Shown here: in pieces, positions 16,778 to 26,061 of the stretch
Layout: each line of letters starts with the position of its first letter
How positions within the stretch are numbered: the first letter of the stretch is position 1
Assembly: GCA_964621345.1 (NCBI GenBank)
Contig: CAZUON010000006.1
Location: 1 to 64,000 of the forward strand
Length of the DNA stretch: 64,000 nt
From: Glaciecola sp964621345
GTDB lineage: Bacteria > Pseudomonadota > Gammaproteobacteria > Enterobacterales > Alteromonadaceae
Direction of reading: 5' to 3'
Made by a program: the position numbers and the translations under genes
Notes under the pieces: generated by a model
What the model saw: the letters and a program-made list of their open reading frames with translations, nothing else
What the model was told of the DNA's origin: nothing
The model's database searches: none

Positions 16778-17908
16778 ATGACCGCTTTTACTTGGCAAAC
16801 CGCAGTAATAAAAATAGGCAGTGCTTTAGTCTCCCCAGACGGTTCTGGCACTAGTGACAAATTCTTAAGCGATATCGCTAACTTCATTATCGAATGTAGA
16901 CGGCAAGGCAAGCAAGTTGTACTTGTTTCTTCTGGCAGCGTGGCGGCAGCTAGAGGCGAAATCAAGACTGAGCATCGAGTCAGTCCCGGCAAAAAGTCAG
17001 CAATGGCAGCTATTGGGCAAACCAAGATGATGGCAACTTGGTCGCGTTTGTTCGGTTTTACGTGTGCACAGCTTTTGCTCACCGTTGAAGACTTAAACGA
17101 CCGTAGACGCTTTGTGAATATTAAAAATACCATGGAGCAACTGCTCGATCATGACGTACTCCCAATTGTGAATGAAAACGACACTGTCGCAATTGACGAA
17201 TCTAAAGTGGGTGATAACGACAATTTAGCGGCCCATACCGCCATTGCTGTGCAGGCAGATTGTTTGATTATATGTACCGACGTTGATGGACTGTATACCG
17301 GCAATCCCCGCCTGGACCCAGAGGCCAAGCTATTGCCCTCCATCGAGCATATCGATGAGGGTGTAATGGGACTGGCAGGTGGCGCCGGCTCGTCTGTCGG
17401 TACCGGTGGGATGATCACCAAACTGCAAGCAGCACAAAAATGCGCGGAGTCGGGCATTCAAACCTTACTGGTAAACGGTACTAATTCGGTGACTTTTAAG
17501 GAGTTAGTCAAAGGCAATTGCCCAGGCACTTTATTCTTAGCCGGAGATGACGATAGCACCGCTCGTCAAGATTGGCTGAAGCACACCTCTTCACCAAAAG
17601 GTGAGTTAGTAATAGACGAAGGGGCTTACTTGGCCGTTACCGAGCGCGGCGCGTCATTACTCTCTGCTGGCATTACTCAAGTGGTAGGAAAGTTTGCTGC
17701 CAACGATGCAGTGTTGGTTACCCATGAGGGGCAAGTGATTGGTAAGGGTTTAGCTGCTTACTCTTCTGCGGAAATTCAGCAAATTAAAGGCGCAAAAAGC
17801 TCACAAATTCAATATATTTTGGGTTACAGCGACAGCGCAGAAGTGCTGCATCGCGATGATTTTGTACTCATTGCCCACGACGATAACAATATTTTAAAAT
17901 CTAGTTAG
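16778..17908 (+). CDS. proB: Glutamate 5-kinase
   Basis: 376 residues from the ATG at 16778. Phosphorylates L-glutamate with ATP to start proline synthesis. The amino acid kinase domain opens with VIKIGSALVS, continues with LVSSGSVAAARGE and NENDTVAIDE, and holds GTGGMITKLQAA; a C-terminal PUA domain covers about 275-360. An in-frame GTG at 16730 would add 16 residues with no family counterpart, so the ATG is preferred, although its ribosome site is weak. Followed by proA after 23 bases, which carry GGAG, so proBA is an operon. Proline is fed back on this enzyme in the family. Confidence 0.95.
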   Translation: MTAFTWQTAVIKIGSALVSPDGSGTSDKFLSDIANFIIECRRQGKQVVLVSSGSVAAARGEIKTEHRVSPGKKSAMAAIGQTKMMATWSRLFGFTCAQLLLTVEDLNDRRRFVNIKNTMEQLLDHDVLPIVNENDTVAIDESKVGDNDNLAAHTAIAVQADCLIICTDVDGLYTGNPRLDPEAKLLPSIEHIDEGVMGLAGGAGSSVGTGGMITKLQAAQKCAESGIQTLLVNGTNSVTFKELVKGNCPGTLFLAGDDDSTARQDWLKHTSSPKGELVIDEGAYLAVTERGASLLSAGITQVVGKFAANDAVLVTHEGQVIGKGLAAYSSAEIQQIKGAKSSQIQYILGYSDSAEVLHRDDFVLIAHDDNNILKSS

Positions 17909-17931
17909 AAGGAGAACAAAGAGACTTCATT

Positions 17932-19188
17932 ATGACATTTGATATCAAGCAAGCTGCCGCCGAAGCTAAGGCAGCAAAAACCGCTATAGCGAATCTATCT
18001 CAAGGTAAGCGAAAAGCCTTACTCGAATCAGTTGCCGCACTTTTAATTGAGGCGACACCGCAAATTCTAACAGCTAACGAGCAAGATGTAGCAGATGCAA
18101 AAGCAGCAAATTTAAGTGCATCGATGATTGAACGCTTAATTTTAGATGAAGCGGGCGTAAAAGCGATTGCTGCTGCGGTAACAGAAATAGCAAATCAAGA
18201 TGAAGTATTAGGCAGTGTTGCCCAAATAAAACCACTGCCCAGCGGCATTCAAGTGGGCAAAATGCGCATTCCTTTGGGCGTAGTGGCAATGATTTATGAA
18301 TCACGCCCTAATGTAACCATTGATGCTGCCGCACTGTGCTTAAAAGCCGGTAATGCCGTTATTTTACGCGGCGGAAAAGAAGCGCAGCATTCAAATAAAG
18401 CGTTAGCAAAGGTATTGCATCAGGCGCTATTGCAGGCAGGTTTGCCCACAGGTGTTGCAACGGTTATTCCGGTGCCAGACCGCGAAGTGATGGCCGAGAT
18501 GCTTGAGCTAAGCGACAGTATTGACCTCATTATTCCTCGAGGCGGTGAAGGTTTGATTCGTTATGTGTCGCAAAACAGTAAAATACCTGTTATCCAGCAT
18601 TTTAAAGGGGTATGCCATTTGTTCATTGATGCTCAAGCAGATTTGGCCAAAGCCTTACCTATTTTAGAAAACGGGAAAACCCAACGCACGGGTGTGTGTA
18701 ATGCGCTGGAAACATTGGTCATCCATAAAGATATTGCTGAAAAAGCGTTACCCTTGATTGATGCAATGTTTGCAGATAAATCGGTGAAGGTACATGCGTG
18801 TGAGCAAAGCCTTGCTTATTTTAAAGAATCCGATGCTGTATTGGCCACTGAAGATGACTGGCATGCTGAATATTTAGATTTAGAGATCGCCGTACGCATT
18901 GTGAGTGACTTTGAGCAAGCCGTGGCGCATATTCAAGAATATGGTAGTGGCCATACTGAGGTGATTGTGACCGAGCATTTAGGCAATTCTCAGCGCTTTA
19001 TGCGCGAGGTGAATTCGTCGGTGATCATGCTTAATGCATCTTCTCGTTTTTCAGATGGCGGCCAGCTTGGTTTAGGCGCAGAAATTGGCATTTCTACTAG
19101 TAAGCTACATGCCTACGGACCGATGGGCGCGCAGCAACTGACAACCGAAAAATTTGTGGTATACGGCGACGGCCAAATACGCCAGTAG
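17932..19188 (+). CDS. proA: Gamma-glutamyl phosphate reductase
   Basis: 418 residues. Reduces gamma-glutamyl phosphate to glutamate semialdehyde with NADPH, the second proline step; it channels the unstable product of ProB. Aldehyde dehydrogenase fold with the catalytic Cys256 in TQRTGVCNALETL, the NVTIDAAALCLKAGNAVILRGG cofactor region split across 110-135, and the C-terminal GLGAEIGISTSKLHAYGPMG block (about 380-400) typical of ProA. Standard length. Ends at a clear terminator at 19210. Confidence 0.97.
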   Translation: MTFDIKQAAAEAKAAKTAIANLSQGKRKALLESVAALLIEATPQILTANEQDVADAKAANLSASMIERLILDEAGVKAIAAAVTEIANQDEVLGSVAQIKPLPSGIQVGKMRIPLGVVAMIYESRPNVTIDAAALCLKAGNAVILRGGKEAQHSNKALAKVLHQALLQAGLPTGVATVIPVPDREVMAEMLELSDSIDLIIPRGGEGLIRYVSQNSKIPVIQHFKGVCHLFIDAQADLAKALPILENGKTQRTGVCNALETLVIHKDIAEKALPLIDAMFADKSVKVHACEQSLAYFKESDAVLATEDDWHAEYLDLEIAVRIVSDFEQAVAHIQEYGSGHTEVIVTEHLGNSQRFMREVNSSVIMLNASSRFSDGGQLGLGAEIGISTSKLHAYGPMGAQQLTTEKFVVYGDGQIRQ

Positions 19189-19209
19189 CGTAACAAAATA
19201 TCTAAGATT

Positions 19210-19237
19210 AAAAGGCCCGGCACTTGTCGGGTCTTTT
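19210..19237 (+). terminator. Terminator of proBA
   Basis: AAAAGGCCCG (19210-19219) pairs with CGGGTCTTTT (19228-19237) with one G-T pair, an 8-base loop and a 3' run of T. It is 21 bases after the proA stop. Confidence 0.85.
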
Positions 19238-19289
19238 GCTTACTGCTACATTCTTATGCACTATGTTTACGCCCTAGGTCAAACTCTCC

Positions 19290-19877
19290 ATGCCCGAAAT
19301 TAAAAAGCTGCTCGACAACAACATTCGTTGGGCTGAAGCCACCCATGCCCAAGACCCAGAGTTTTTTGAAAAGCTTTCAAAACAGCAATCGCCGGTATAT
19401 TTGTGGATTGGCTGCTCAGACTCGCGGGTACCGGCAAATCAAATTGTCGATTTAATGCCTGGCGATATTTTTGTGCATCGCAATGTGGCAAATATGGTGA
19501 TACATACCGATTTTAATTGTTTGTCGGTGCTGCAGTACGCGATTGATGTACTTAAAGTGAAACACATTATCGTATGTGGGCACTACGGTTGTGGAGGAGT
19601 GGAGGCCGCGCTTGCCGGAGATAAGCTTGGATTAATTGATAATTGGCTGCTGCATATCAAAGATATCGCTAGCGAGCATGAGCAGGAGCTAAGTGCCTTG
19701 AATCAGCACGATAAGCTGTCTCGGCTATGCGAGCTCAATGTATTGCAGCAAGCTGAAAATGTGCGCCGTACCAGTGTATTCCAAGATGCCATTGAGCGAG
19801 GCCAAGAGCTAAAATTACACGCGTGGATTTACAGTTTGAGCAACGGAAAAATTACCTCACTGCAACGAGACAGTTAG
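19290..19877 (+). CDS. can: Beta-class carbonic anhydrase
   Basis: 195 residues. Interconverts carbon dioxide and bicarbonate, supplying bicarbonate for carboxylases. The zinc ligands are at the same numbers as in E. coli Can: Cys42 and Asp44 (plus Arg46) in GCSDSRVPA, and His98 and Cys101 in CGHYGCGG. Length is slightly below E. coli's 220 because the C-terminal tail is shorter. Single-gene unit between two terminators. Confidence 0.95.
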   Translation: MPEIKKLLDNNIRWAEATHAQDPEFFEKLSKQQSPVYLWIGCSDSRVPANQIVDLMPGDIFVHRNVANMVIHTDFNCLSVLQYAIDVLKVKHIIVCGHYGCGGVEAALAGDKLGLIDNWLLHIKDIASEHEQELSALNQHDKLSRLCELNVLQQAENVRRTSVFQDAIERGQELKLHAWIYSLSNGKITSLQRDS

Positions 19878-19896
19878 GGTGAGTTTAGGTACATAT

Positions 19897-19930
19897 AAAA
19901 AAGGAAGAACTCTAGGGTTCTTCCTTTTTT
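19897..19930. terminator. Strong bidirectional terminator between can and the S9 peptidase gene
   Basis: AAAAAAGGAAGAAC (19897-19910) and GTTCTTCCTTTTTT (19917-19930) form a perfect 14-bp stem with a 6-base loop. Each strand ends in six T, so it can stop can from the left and the reverse-strand peptidase gene from the right. Confidence 0.92.
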
Positions 19931-20001
19931 GTTTGTCAGTACCGATTCTTGTTAAAAGCATTTACGCTTCGCTTTTGCTCAGTATTATAGGGCAAAGGAC
20001 A

Positions 20002-21969
20002 TCAAATATGTTTATCTAAAAACGCGATGACTTTCTCGTAATACTCAGTGCGATTTTCTACATCAAAAAAGCCATGGGTTTCTGCAGACTTTACAAACCA
20101 CTCATAGCGTTTATTTGCTTTATCTAGCGCCTTGCGCAGGGCCTCAGCGTGCTCTACTGGCACGCGGCGGTCTTTTTCGCCATGTGCAATCAGTATTGGT
20201 GCGTTAATCGATGCGACATTATTGACTGGTGAAAAGGCTTTTAGTTGAGCTTCGTCTCTGCCTATTGCAAGCTCCAAGTATTTGTCGCCCCAAAGCAAAT
20301 CTTTAATGTCGCCATCTGAATACATCATTTCTAGGTCATACACACCGGCATTCGCTATCACGCATTTAAATAGTTCTGGCGCAATACTTGCCGACATCAC
20401 CGCAGAGTAACCACCAAAACTTGCACCCATTACGCATACTCGTTTGCTATCGACTTTTCCTTGGTCAATTATAAACTTTGTGCCCTCGATGATATCGCGC
20501 TGAATGCGGTCACCCCATTGTTTATAACCTGCTGCCATATAGCGATTGCCATAGCCACCTGAGCCTCTAAAATTAACTTGTGCAACAGCATAACCTTGAG
20601 CGGCTAACAACTGCACTTCGCGGTCAAAGCCCCACCAATCTCTTGGTCCATGTGGACCACCGTGCACTAACGTGACCAATGGTACTTTTTCACCCTCTTT
20701 CATTGTAACTGGATAGGTAACGTAACCATGAATATTCATGCCGTCGCTGGCATCAAATGAAAAGGGCTCACTGACCGACAATGTTTCTTGCGGGATATGC
20801 GCCATATTGCTAAACAATGGCTGAAGTTTGTTCGCCTCTTTGTTGTATAGGTAATAACTGCCGGCAGATATATCGTTACGGGTATGAATTAGCCACAGTT
20901 TGCCGTCTTGAGAGCGGCTACTAATATTTACCACATAGCCTTCAAACGTTGCCAACATACTTTTATAAATGGCGGCTTCATCTGATTTTGCATTAAACAT
21001 CATGTAAGCTGGGTAACCATCGTCGATACGAATGGCATAGGCGCTGGCTCTGTCGCTACTTAATACAATATCGGTAATATCGACCACTTCGTCGCTATAA
21101 ATTTTACTGTCTTTTCCGCTCTCTAAATCTTTTGAATATAAACCCAGTTTGTCGCTATCGACGCGATCAAGAAAAAACAGTTTAGTATTCTCATTGTTGG
21201 TGACCAGCGGAGTAAAGTCTTCGCTACCCGCGTCGGTATACTCTACCCATTCTTTGTTTTCATATCTGAAAGACTTGCGGGTTTGATTTTTATCTGTACC
21301 TGTGGCAAACAATAACTCGCCTTCGCGGGTGGTCACAAAATCTGTATACGGAATGGGAGCATAGGTATAAGCACTTTGCATAATACCGGTATAGATATTG
21401 AGCTTGTGTACCGACGGAACCGCGCTTTGCCCTTCGCCCCATGGGGTAGAAGAGATTAAAATATGTTCTTCGTCATCGGGCAATAGGTTCAGTACTCGCG
21501 CCCAGCCTTTCACGAATTGTTTTTTGCGTAAGCGAGAACCAGTCTGGCTTTCGCCCGCTCTAAAACCATAAATTACTTCCGAGGAGCGCCCGTCGTAGTT
21601 AACTGCGAAGAGTTCACCATAAAAGGCTGGTTCGTCTAACCAAGGTTCGTGATTGAGCATCTCAATGACAATACGTTCATTGTTGGCCCAATAATAGCTG
21701 CCTACCGACAAGTCGCCACCTAAATTGGCACCGCCAATGGTTTTGAAGCTTGCTAAGTCAAATACTGCTAAGCGCCAACGCTCGTTTACTTGAATGCGAA
21801 CACTGAGTTTTGTGCCATCAGGGGAGAGTTGAGCATTTGAGTATTGGTTTGCTTGAGAAAAATCTGCTGCACTTACTTTAATGTGAGCTTTGCTGAGAGT
21901 CGTACCTGCAAAAACAGATAGTGTTAAACATAATATGACGAGCAATAAGTTTTGATAGATTGCTTTCAT
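20002..21969 (-). CDS. Secreted S9 family prolyl-oligopeptidase-type peptidase, second paralog
   Basis: 655 residues. Signal peptide at about 1-30 (LLLVILCLTLSVFAGTTLS). Propeller-like N-terminal region followed by the alpha/beta-hydrolase domain starting near LVTLVHGGPHGPRDW. Triad: Ser517 in GASFGGYS, Asp600 in GEKDRRVP, His632 in AETHGFFD. Full-length paralog of the 654-2615 peptidase; the two share long near-identical blocks around the nucleophile and the YYWANNER propeller strand. It is a single-gene unit with AGAGGG just before the ATG. Probably hydrolyses short peptides in the periplasm; specificity unknown. Confidence 0.9.
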   Translation of the reverse strand: MKAIYQNLLLVILCLTLSVFAGTTLSKAHIKVSAADFSQANQYSNAQLSPDGTKLSVRIQVNERWRLAVFDLASFKTIGGANLGGDLSVGSYYWANNERIVIEMLNHEPWLDEPAFYGELFAVNYDGRSSEVIYGFRAGESQTGSRLRKKQFVKGWARVLNLLPDDEEHILISSTPWGEGQSAVPSVHKLNIYTGIMQSAYTYAPIPYTDFVTTREGELLFATGTDKNQTRKSFRYENKEWVEYTDAGSEDFTPLVTNNENTKLFFLDRVDSDKLGLYSKDLESGKDSKIYSDEVVDITDIVLSSDRASAYAIRIDDGYPAYMMFNAKSDEAAIYKSMLATFEGYVVNISSRSQDGKLWLIHTRNDISAGSYYLYNKEANKLQPLFSNMAHIPQETLSVSEPFSFDASDGMNIHGYVTYPVTMKEGEKVPLVTLVHGGPHGPRDWWGFDREVQLLAAQGYAVAQVNFRGSGGYGNRYMAAGYKQWGDRIQRDIIEGTKFIIDQGKVDSKRVCVMGASFGGYSAVMSASIAPELFKCVIANAGVYDLEMMYSDGDIKDLLWGDKYLELAIGRDEAQLKAFSPVNNVASINAPILIAHGEKDRRVPVEHAEALRKALDKANKRYEWFVKSAETHGFFDVENRTEYYEKVIAFLDKHI

Positions 21970-22271
21970 CCATGAGCCCTCTTTGGTTTGAAATATACAT
22001 CGCTACTCGTATCCAACAAGCAGCACTATTTAACGCACTTAAGGTTTGAATAAAAAACAAACTTAAGTACTAGCAAAAATAATAAACAGAATATGTCGTG
22101 CAGGCAAGTTCATTTATTATAGGACATTCCCTTGAGCATTAGCCGTATATTCTACAAGTTAGATTTTCAGCAATAATGTAAAAACAGCTATGAAGGTGTT
22201 TTCTTATATTGTATTGGTAGCGACTGTGCTACATTTCCGCGTCCATTCACTTTATCAATTGTTTCTTTTTA
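21970..22271. other. 302-base divergent intergenic region
   Basis: AT-rich spacer between the divergent S9 peptidase and Bcr/CflA transporter genes. No convincing promoter pair, hairpin or repeat. The transporter ATG has only a pyrimidine-rich run (GTTTCTTTTT) ahead of it, so its ribosome site is unusually poor. Confidence 0.35.
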
Positions 22272-23504
22272 ATGACCAATCAATCTGCCAGCTCAACATC
22301 AAGCTCAAAAAAACCTTTGCCTATAGGCGAGTTTATTTTTTTGATGGCACTGCTAACCTCATTAGTAGCACTGAGTATCGATGCAATGCTGCCGGCGCTA
22401 GACATGATTGGCTCCGAGTTAAATAGCCAAAGTAAGCAGCAAACCTACCTTATTATCTCTTTGTTTTTTGCCGGAATGGCGTTAGGACAGTTGTTTTTTG
22501 GGCCCTTTGCAGACGCTCGCGGACGCCGGCTAACCATACTTGTTGGGCTTATTATCTTTTTATTAGGTACCCTCGTATGCTTTTTGGCAAAGAGTATGGA
22601 AATGATGTTGGCCGGTCGCTTAATTCAGGCTTTTGGCGTGTCGGGGCCTCGAATTGCTACTATGGCATTGATTCGGGATTTGTATGTGGGCGATAAAATG
22701 GCAAGAGTGATGAGTTTTATCACGGTTATTTTCATCCTGATGCCCATGGTTGCTCCTCTTATGGGGCAGGTTGTGATGAAGGCTGCAGGTTGGCGTCATA
22801 TTTTTACCGTGTTTGCTATGGTATGCGTAATTGCCGGAATTTGGTTTTTTACGCGCCAAGGCGAAACACTGCCAAGAGCGCGGCGCTTAAAATTTAATTG
22901 GGGCAGTTTTGGCCAATCGATTATATGGTTGCTTAAAAACCCCACGGTCATGGGCGCTTCGTTAGGTATGGGCACTATATTTGGTGCCTTTTTGGCGTAT
23001 TTAAGTGGCTCACAAACTATTTTTCAAGGCATTTACGACACCGGTGAGCTCTTTCCGTTATTGTTCGCGTTGCTCGCTTTCTCGATTGGTGCGGCTTCGT
23101 TATTTAACGGTATTATGGTGGTGCGTTTGGGCATGATTAAACTGATTTCTTATGCCCTAGTACTGACATGGTTATTTGCGCTTGTTTTGGTTGCACAAAG
23201 CCTCTACTTTGATGGCAAGCCTCCGTTGGTAATGTTTGTAGCGACCATGTTCATTGGATTTTTCTTCATCGGTATATTATTCGGTAATTTAAACTCGCTT
23301 GCGATGCAGCCTGTGGGACATATTGCTGGAGTTGGGGCAGCCTTTATTGGATGTTTTACCAGTTTACTGTCGGTGCCAATAGCGGTGTTTATTAATCAAT
23401 ATTTAACGAGCAGTATTACGCCTATCGCGTTTGGCTTTTTAGGCTTTGGCACACTGACATTTATTTCAGTGCAAATGGCGATACGGGCAGTTAAACAAAG
23501 CTAA
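22272..23504 (+). CDS. Bcr/CflA-family multidrug efflux MFS transporter
   Basis: 410 residues, twelve membrane helices expected. The DHA1 signatures are visible: LSIDAMLPALDMIG in helix 1, motif A GPFADARGRRLTIL between helices 2 and 3, and GRLIQAFGVSGPRIATMALIRDLYVG near helix 4-5, which is typical of the Bcr/CflA drug/proton antiporter group. The N-terminal 18 residues are Ser-rich and polar. Substrates unknown. No regulator gene adjoins it; poor ribosome site (see the upstream spacer). Confidence 0.88.
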   Translation: MTNQSASSTSSSKKPLPIGEFIFLMALLTSLVALSIDAMLPALDMIGSELNSQSKQQTYLIISLFFAGMALGQLFFGPFADARGRRLTILVGLIIFLLGTLVCFLAKSMEMMLAGRLIQAFGVSGPRIATMALIRDLYVGDKMARVMSFITVIFILMPMVAPLMGQVVMKAAGWRHIFTVFAMVCVIAGIWFFTRQGETLPRARRLKFNWGSFGQSIIWLLKNPTVMGASLGMGTIFGAFLAYLSGSQTIFQGIYDTGELFPLLFALLAFSIGAASLFNGIMVVRLGMIKLISYALVLTWLFALVLVAQSLYFDGKPPLVMFVATMFIGFFFIGILFGNLNSLAMQPVGHIAGVGAAFIGCFTSLLSVPIAVFINQYLTSSITPIAFGFLGFGTLTFISVQMAIRAVKQS

Positions 23505-23571
23505 GACCATCGCACCAAAAAACAGTGTATGGGCTTAGCTGAGGTTCGGAATAGGCAGGTCTTGTTCTAAA

Positions 23572-24144
23572 CTAATCGCAGAATACGCTGGTCTTTTTAA
23601 TCGCTAAATCCACATCTTCTTCCGTTTTAGCCGCCAATACTTGCTGTTTTGCTGCATCGCACTGCGCTGCGTCAAAGCTGGCCGAGGATTTTACATAACT
23701 GCCTTGCATAGCTGGGTGATCATGAAACTCGCAATGTACGCTCGGTACACGTCTAACGTTAGTAGTGCGACCTTGTTCAAACGATACACAATCACCTACT
23801 CGAATGCCTGATTGTTCGGTCACAACTTTTACTTCAGAACCGTTTTTTAATTCGATTTCATAAGAGTAAGCTTTGCGACTTCCATCTAACATGGCAGACA
23901 AAATACCGCCTGCTAGTGCGCCTTCAAGAGCGTGCTTGCCACGATGATGTTTACCACTTGTTGCGGCGCCTACGATACCACCCATAACCGCACCACCTGG
24001 TGCGCTAGAGTCGACTTTGGTCTGGCCGATATCTATCACGGTGCCATAGTTAATAGTAATGGTTGAGTTGAGTTGGTTCCGGTCAATAGCATTGCTCGCG
24101 CAAGCGGTACATAAAAGAGATAATGCTAGTATTTGAAGTTTCAT
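23572..24144 (-). CDS. Glycine-zipper outer-membrane lipoprotein (SlyB-like)
   Basis: 190 residues. Signal sequence MKLQILALSLLCTAC ends in an imperfect lipobox (Cys at -3), with Cys15 as the likely lipidated residue. A glycine zipper of the 2TM type follows (GGAVMGGIVGAATSG ... GALAGGILSAML, about 50-85). Then a beta-rich YEIELKNGSEVKVV domain as in SlyB/Pcp lipoproteins, and an extra C-terminal region with three cysteines. SlyB-type proteins are outer membrane stress lipoproteins. The C-terminal extension (about 130-190) is not part of standard SlyB. Confidence 0.78.
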   Translation of the reverse strand: MKLQILALSLLCTACASNAIDRNQLNSTITINYGTVIDIGQTKVDSSAPGGAVMGGIVGAATSGKHHRGKHALEGALAGGILSAMLDGSRKAYSYEIELKNGSEVKVVTEQSGIRVGDCVSFEQGRTTNVRRVPSVHCEFHDHPAMQGSYVKSSASFDAAQCDAAKQQVLAAKTEEDVDLAIKKTSVFCD

Positions 24145-24267
24145 ATGACGTCCTTGGTTGTTAAGCCTTAGCTCGATTTTTGGCTGTTATTTGTTCAATT
24201 AACTGGCCTAACTTTACCGTGAATTCCTACTCAGTCAACTAGGCGATTGTTAAAAGTTGCTATGTAT

Positions 24268-24294
24268 AAAAAAGCCCGGCCAAAATGACCGGGC
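24268..24294 (-). terminator. Terminator of ilvC
   Basis: On the minus strand GCCCGG and CCGGGC (24289-24294 and 24274-24279) close a 9-base loop and are followed by six T. A second hairpin, GCTTCAC/GTGAAGC at 24338-24357, lies between the ilvC stop and this terminator. Confidence 0.88.
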
Positions 24295-24396
24295 AAAAGG
24301 AGCTTAGTTAAAGCACCTAACGACAGAACTGTTGCTCGCTTCACCATGACGTGAAGCTTGTTAAACCTTTCTTAAAAACTAAAACTTAATACTATC

Positions 24397-25881
24397 TTAC
24401 TCGCCGCCAACAATCGCTTTCATATCGGTCATGTAGCCGCGTAATACTTCTCCTACGCTTTCTACACCATGACTTTGAATCGCTTTGTTCACTTGCACCA
24501 AACGTTGATTGTCTACAGCATTTGATTGACTTGCCATACCACCACCTAACTGTACTTTGCTGATGTTTGGCATAATGTGTTGTTGTAAAAGCGGAACCGC
24601 AGCATTGGCAAATAAATAGTTTCCGTATTCAGCGGTATCTGAAATTACCACGTTCATTTCGTATAACCGTTTGCGCGCAATGGTGTTAGAAATAAGCGGT
24701 GTTTCATGTAGCGATTCGTAATAAGCAGACTCTGGTAAAATACCGGCTTCAACCATCACATCAAAGGCAAGTTCAACACCGGCTTTGATCATCGCGACAA
24801 TTAAAATGCCTTTGTCAAAGAAGGTCTGATCATCAATTTTACCGTCATAGACTGGCGCTTGTTCAAAGCCAGACTGACCAGTTTCTTCGCGCCATTTAAG
24901 CAAGTTGGCATCGCCATTTTCCCAATCAGCCATCATAGTGCGTGAAAACTCGCCGCTTAAAATGTCATCTTGGTGCTTTTCAAACAAGGGTCTAAATAAC
25001 GTAGTCAGCTTTTCGCTTAACTCAAAGGCTTCTACCTTTGCCGGATTAGATAAGCGGTCCATCATGTTGGTGACACCACCAATTTTAAGCGCTTCGGTAA
25101 TCGCCTCTAGGCCATATTGAATTAAGGCACACGCGTAAGCTGGGTCCTCACCGTCGGCGACCATTTTTTCAAAACCGACAATAGCTGCTGCTTGTTGCAT
25201 GCCGCATAATATGGTTTGCTCACCCATTAGGTCCGATTTCACTTCGGCAACAAATGAGCTTTCTAATACACCCGCGCGGTCACCGCCAGTTGCACTCGCT
25301 AGCGCTTTAGCAATCTCTAGGCCTTTACCTTGTGGGTCGTTTTCAGGGTGAACGGCTATCAAAGTAGGAACACCAAAACCGCGTTTGTACTCTTCGCGCA
25401 CTTCTGTACCTGGGCACTTAGGCGCACACATCACTACCGTGATATCGCTACGAATTTGTTGGCCTTCTTCTACAATATTAAATCCGTGAGAGTAACCAAG
25501 TACCGCACCTTTTTGCATTAACGGCATTACCGCTTCAACAACACTCGAGTGTTGTTTGTCGGGGGTAAGGTTATAAACTAAATCAGCGCTAGGAATAAGC
25601 TCTTGATAAGTGCCTACTGTAAAGCCATTTTCTGACGCACGTTTAAATGAATCGCGTTTCTCGTCAATAGCGGCTTGGCGCAGTGCATAAGATACGTTCA
25701 AACCAGAGTCGCGCATGTTTAAGCCTTGGTTAAGGCCTTGCGCGCCACAGCCAACAATCACAATGGATTGTCCTTTTAATGCTTCACAACCAGATGAAAA
25801 TTCTTCGCGCTGCATAAAGCGGCACTGACCTAACTGGTCAAGTTGTTTTCTAAATGGAAGGCTGTTGAAATAATTTTTCAT
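24397..25881 (-). CDS. ilvC: Ketol-acid reductoisomerase, class II
   Basis: 494 residues, the long class II form like E. coli IlvC (491). Isomerises and reduces acetolactate or acetohydroxybutyrate with NADPH and Mg2+, the second step to valine and isoleucine. The Rossmann motif GCGAQGLNQG is at about 44-53, and duplicated C-terminal knotted domains fill 210-490 (AEVKSDLMGEQTILCG and DVMVEAGILPESAYYESLHE). Divergent from its likely activator gene ilvY, as in E. coli, with 180 bases between. Confidence 0.97.
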   Translation of the reverse strand: MKNYFNSLPFRKQLDQLGQCRFMQREEFSSGCEALKGQSIVIVGCGAQGLNQGLNMRDSGLNVSYALRQAAIDEKRDSFKRASENGFTVGTYQELIPSADLVYNLTPDKQHSSVVEAVMPLMQKGAVLGYSHGFNIVEEGQQIRSDITVVMCAPKCPGTEVREEYKRGFGVPTLIAVHPENDPQGKGLEIAKALASATGGDRAGVLESSFVAEVKSDLMGEQTILCGMQQAAAIVGFEKMVADGEDPAYACALIQYGLEAITEALKIGGVTNMMDRLSNPAKVEAFELSEKLTTLFRPLFEKHQDDILSGEFSRTMMADWENGDANLLKWREETGQSGFEQAPVYDGKIDDQTFFDKGILIVAMIKAGVELAFDVMVEAGILPESAYYESLHETPLISNTIARKRLYEMNVVISDTAEYGNYLFANAAVPLLQQHIMPNISKVQLGGGMASQSNAVDNQRLVQVNKAIQSHGVESVGEVLRGYMTDMKAIVGGE

Positions 25882-25920
25882 GAGTATCCTGCATATAAAA
25901 TTGGGTAGTCTTTTACGACT

Positions 25921-26016
25921 GTGACGTCACTTTATAAAATGCTTGTTGTTACGTAAATTGAATTGTTGTAAATATAGTATTTCATTAAATGAAATAATGA
26001 TAAGCTATAAACAATT
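25921..26016. promoter_or_regulatory. ilvC-ilvY control region with nested dyads
   Basis: Three symmetric elements lie between the divergent genes. TATTTCATT-A-AATGAAATA (25978-25996) is a perfect 19-base palindrome. It is flanked by AATTGTT (25961-25967) and AACAATT (26010-26016), which pair with each other almost symmetrically around it. GTGACGTCAC (25921-25930) is a perfect palindrome in the ilvC leader. In E. coli, IlvY binds tandem operators here and activates ilvC when acetolactate or acetohydroxybutyrate is bound; assignment of these particular dyads to IlvY is inference. Confidence 0.6.
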
Positions 26017-26061
26017 GGGTGTTGTGTTGCGCATCTGTTCGACGCAGAGAGATTTTAGCCA

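Noticed and set aside
22190..22426. 78-codon open frame with a hydrophobic start, overlapping the transporter gene
   Set aside because: No ribosome site, and the second half is simply the transporter gene read in another frame.
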